Shown here: piece after piece, positions 61,341-64,000 of the stretch
How the letters are laid out: every line of letters starts with the position of its first letter
How positions within the stretch are numbered: position 1 is the stretch's first letter
NCBI GenBank assembly: GCA_012845835.1
Contig: JABAKD010000022.1
Span: forward strand, 933,501-997,500
Reading direction: 5' to 3'
Length of the DNA: 64,000 nt
Source of the DNA: Undaria pinnatifida
Lineage: Eukaryota; Sar; Phaeophyceae; Laminariales; Alariaceae
The notes under the pieces: model-generated
What the model saw: the letters and a program-made list of their open reading frames with translations, nothing else
Databases searched by the model: none
What the model was told of the DNA's origin: nothing
Program-made: the position numbers and the translations under genes

Positions 61341-62526
61341 ACAACCGGCGACAACGTGTCTACCAGTGAAGAAGCGGGCTACTCGGGGCAGGCTGAGGTC
61401 TTCCACGCGCCCCAATTTGGAAACCCTCGAGACACGGAGAGCTCGTTCGAGATCCCGCGGCTCGAGACGGGCGGAGCCTCCGGAGGTGGGTTCCGGTGAC
61501 GAGACAGAAGACGGACCACCATACCACCACCCGGACCCACCAACCAAGAGGGTCGACTCACCGGTTCGCGCAGAGAAGGAGGCGGACCAACCTCCACCGG
61601 ACTCGGGGGCGGATCGACGCCAGCTCTCGCCAGCCCGGAGGGAGCGCCATCGCCTGGGTTCTTCGTGCTCTGGCAGAGCTGCGGGGACCGGGGCGCCCAT
61701 ACCGGCTCCTTGGACTTGGCATATGGGGCGGCACGGGCCCAGCGGGCCCTTGACGACGCCAACCAGACGATTCTCCAGCGTGAAGCAAACCGACGTCGGT
61801 TTGACGAAGATATCGAGCAGGCGAAGACCGCTGCGCGGGGGACGTCCCTGGTAGTGGAGAGGGCGCACCAATCCCTCGCCCAATCAGCTGCATCGGCTGC
61901 AGCGGAAGCTACCGCGGCCCCCTCGCCTTCGACGCGCCCGCAAGGCGTCGCTTCCGAGCGACCACGGCCCGGGGACGACGCCTTTTTCAAGGGCAGCGTC
62001 GCGTGCATGACGTCTGCGTCAAGGGTAGAGTTCTCCCCAGCGTTGGCGACCGCGGTGGTGGAAACGGCCTCTGCCTTCCTCATGCCAGAGAGCCCGGCGT
62101 CGCCGCACGCGGGCGCCCTTTCAATGAAGGCGGCCTGGACTCGCATGGATTGCACGTCCTATGCCGGACAGACGAGAGCCGCCCCGGCCCTTGCCCTCGT
62201 CAAGGCCCTGCGGATGGCCCGCGACGAGGCCCCCGACCCCGTCTTCTGGGAAACAGCGACGCAGCAGCAGTCGCGAGCGCAGGGACCGCACCCGTGGGGG
62301 TGGTGGCTCCGGGGGCGGCGGCAAAAATGGTGGGGGTGGCGACCACCACCACCGCCGCGGGGATGACAGCAGAGGTGTGGGAGGCGAGGGAGGCGCGTCG
62401 GGTGCTGGTGGTGGCTCAGGATGCCGCCAAGGGAGCAACCAAGGCCGAATGAACCGGGGTAGTGGCCGAAGCTCTGGGGGAGGCACCAGAGGGCGGCGGA
62501 ATAGCGCACGAGGTCGTTCAGCGTAG
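61341..62526 (+). pseudogene. Frameshifted gag-like / RGG-tailed protein
   Basis: Three overlapping plus-strand open stretches (61,147-61,854, 61,500-62,366 and 62,161-62,526) appear to be parts of one protein. They are a charged Pro/Arg-rich segment (SPARRERHR), a helical segment with coiled-coil character (ARAQRALDDANQTILQREAN; RFDEDIEQAKTAA; ALALVKALRMARDEAPDPVF), and a Gly/Arg-rich RGG tail ending at TAG 62,524-62,526. An acceptor-like CTCCCTACAG precedes 61,341. The layout fits a retroelement Gag or an RNA-binding protein, and no pol domain follows. The frameshifts could instead be introns. Confidence 0.4.
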
Positions 62527-62708
62527 GACGGCTCGTCCACCTCCTCCCGCTCGTCTTCGGGCTCGAGTACGGACAACGGCGAAGTGACCGTCGTAGCAGG
62601 CAAGAGGTACCGAGAGCAATGGACGACGGCACATCGGGACCTGCGGCCTTCACCCTCCTGCTACGCCTGCTCGTGACGCACCTCGACCGGGTCGACACGA
62701 GTGAGGGC

Positions 62709-62718
62709 TATATAAATA
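62709..62718 (+). promoter_or_regulatory. Possible TATA box
   Basis: TATATAAATA preceded by a GC-rich stretch. It could drive transcription of sequence beyond about 62,740, but no start or product was confirmed. Confidence 0.25.
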
Positions 62719-63202
62719 GCCTGTGAACGCAACGGTTGTGTGGAGGCTCTGTCTTCTATTCGAAGAGATGCAGAGGTGGCACTGAAGTGTCTGTTAAGAT
62801 CGCTTGTGATAAGAAAGAAAATGGATAGGTTAGAAAAGAGCTCTTGAGGCCAAGGAGAGAGGAAAAGAAAAGAAAGGAGAGAAGGGGAGAGAAGGGAGAG
62901 TGATCATGGTGGGAGGTATCACCACGTTATCATCACGGAACAATGCCCGTAGTCCGGTAGAATACCGGGACAACGGGACAACCTTAACATACCCAAACCT
63001 AAGTTTGCATCTAAGTTCCACCGAAGATTCAACTTAAGGTTCAGCGTACAAATTTCAACTGCTTATATTATTCGTGCGAATAGACTGCTCGAATAGACTG
63101 CGCATTTTGACTTGGATTTTAATCCAAGGTTCATACTCTCAACAGGCTACATTAAGTTGCGTACTTTCGGAGTGTGTAACGGCACGCTTTTTTCTGATTT
63201 CA

Positions 63203-63552
63203 GTCGGGAGTTCCGCGTGTTGGTATCGGCAGTCACGGGGAGTGGGCGTGTTTTATTTCCGGGGGCAGATGTGGTGTTGGAGGTGGTTCGGATGGCGGTA
63301 AATGAGCAGTTTCCGACACTCATGCCTACGTTGTACCCTGGTTCGAAGCCAACGGACCGGCGGCCATTCGCCTCATTAGATGCTATGTGGAGAGCTTTTA
63401 AGTGGAACTTGGCGCACAACAAGACACCTGCCGTCAACAGCGAAACACATTTTTCTCTGCCTGTTTCTTCGACGGGTGCGCGGTCATCCGCCCGTCGGGG
63501 CCCCGGCCCGCCGATCATGGGCGCGTGTCCTGCCAACGACGCCATATTGTAA
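63203..63552 (+). CDS. Unidentified open reading frame (possible exon)
   Basis: After CTGATTTCAG (a good acceptor, ending at 63,203) a frame runs to TAA at 63,550-63,552 and reads like normal protein (REFRVLVSAVTGSGRVLFPG; LDAMWRAFKWNLAHNKT; then an Arg/Pro-rich end). It is also open upstream to 63,112. No family was recognised. It could be a terminal exon or retroelement debris. Confidence 0.3.
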
Positions 63553-63844
63553 GGGTATTGGGCGGGGACACAGAATGTCCCCTGCAGGTCTGCCTATTGA
63601 GCAGGTCCTCGGGAAGTACTCACTTTCTTAGCCTTACTTAGGAGAGACATAGCTTCATTATATTCTACCAGAGCTCCGGATGACTTCTGATAACGGAGGC
63701 ACGTGCCTCCATTCAATTTCCTGACTATCCCGAACAGAACACGCCAACCTTATCATACGAAAACCGGCCAAATTATCTCAATTCAAATAATTGCAGGTCT
63801 TTCGAGGCCGTACCTAAACACAGCTGTACGTATTGAAAATACGA

Positions 63845-64000
63845 ATCCGCAGGCCAGATTCGCGGGTGCGACCCGCTAATCAGCCCAAAACAACCCGCGG
63901 GTCAAGGTGACTTAACCGCGGATCAAGGTGGCTTGACCCGCGAGTGACCCGTATCTCGCGGGTCATGACCCGACCCCACCCGCGAGATTTCAAAACCTCT
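63845..64000. repeat. Cluster of short palindromic CGCGGGTC/GACCCGCG units
   Basis: About eight copies of GACCCGC(G/T) or its complement in both orientations (for example TTCGCGGGTGCGACCCGC, ACCCGCGGGTCAAGGTG, GACCCGCGAGTGACCCG, CTCGCGGGTCATGACCCG) are packed into 150 bp and cut by the window edge. Confidence 0.8.

Overview
The window is nuclear DNA from a eukaryote with long, repeat-filled introns. It is most likely a photosynthetic stramenopile, and a brown alga fits best. Three things support this: multi-exon genes with introns of 0.2 to 2 kb, a predicted heterokont-style bipartite plastid presequence (hydrophobic segment followed by a TQA|F cleavage motif), and several families of decayed non-LTR and DNA transposons. 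Species identity is inference only. No bacterial operons, rRNA genes, complete tRNA genes or CRISPR arrays were seen.

Two genes could be assembled exon by exon with compatible splice phases. They lie head to head around 15.7-19 kb. The minus-strand gene (CDS 15,689 down to 3,794, 10 exons, 525 aa) encodes a JmjC/cupin ribosomal-protein hydroxylase of the RoxA/YcfD type with a probable plastid presequence. The plus-strand gene (exons from about 18,980 to 32,347, 14 exons seen, at least 640 aa, 5' end unresolved) encodes a type III beta-like phosphatidylinositol 4-kinase. A third gene is predicted at 45,516-50,110 (+): a signal-peptide exon followed by one large exon encoding a secreted Ser/Asp-repeat (phosphophoryn-like) protein with 88-residue units.

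The rest is mostly mobile and repetitive DNA. It includes a broken LINE on the minus strand (55.3-57.7 kb), 3' fragments of a second LINE family inside introns, TTAA-flanked piggyBac-like MITEs, pogo-like and other TIR elements, an LTR-like direct-repeat pair around a tRNA-like fragment, a roughly 1 kb (ATT)n microsatellite, and many minisatellites. The right end (61.3-64 kb) carries a frameshifted gag-like, RGG-tailed reading frame and an unidentified open reading frame.

The most unusual pattern concerns intron architecture. Exon edges have been copied repeatedly into neighbouring introns or 3' flank: kinase exons 5, 7, 13 and the terminal exon, and hydroxylase exon 4. Several 3' splice sites also sit directly behind sense-oriented retroelement 3' tails, whose C-rich ends appear to supply the pyrimidine tract.
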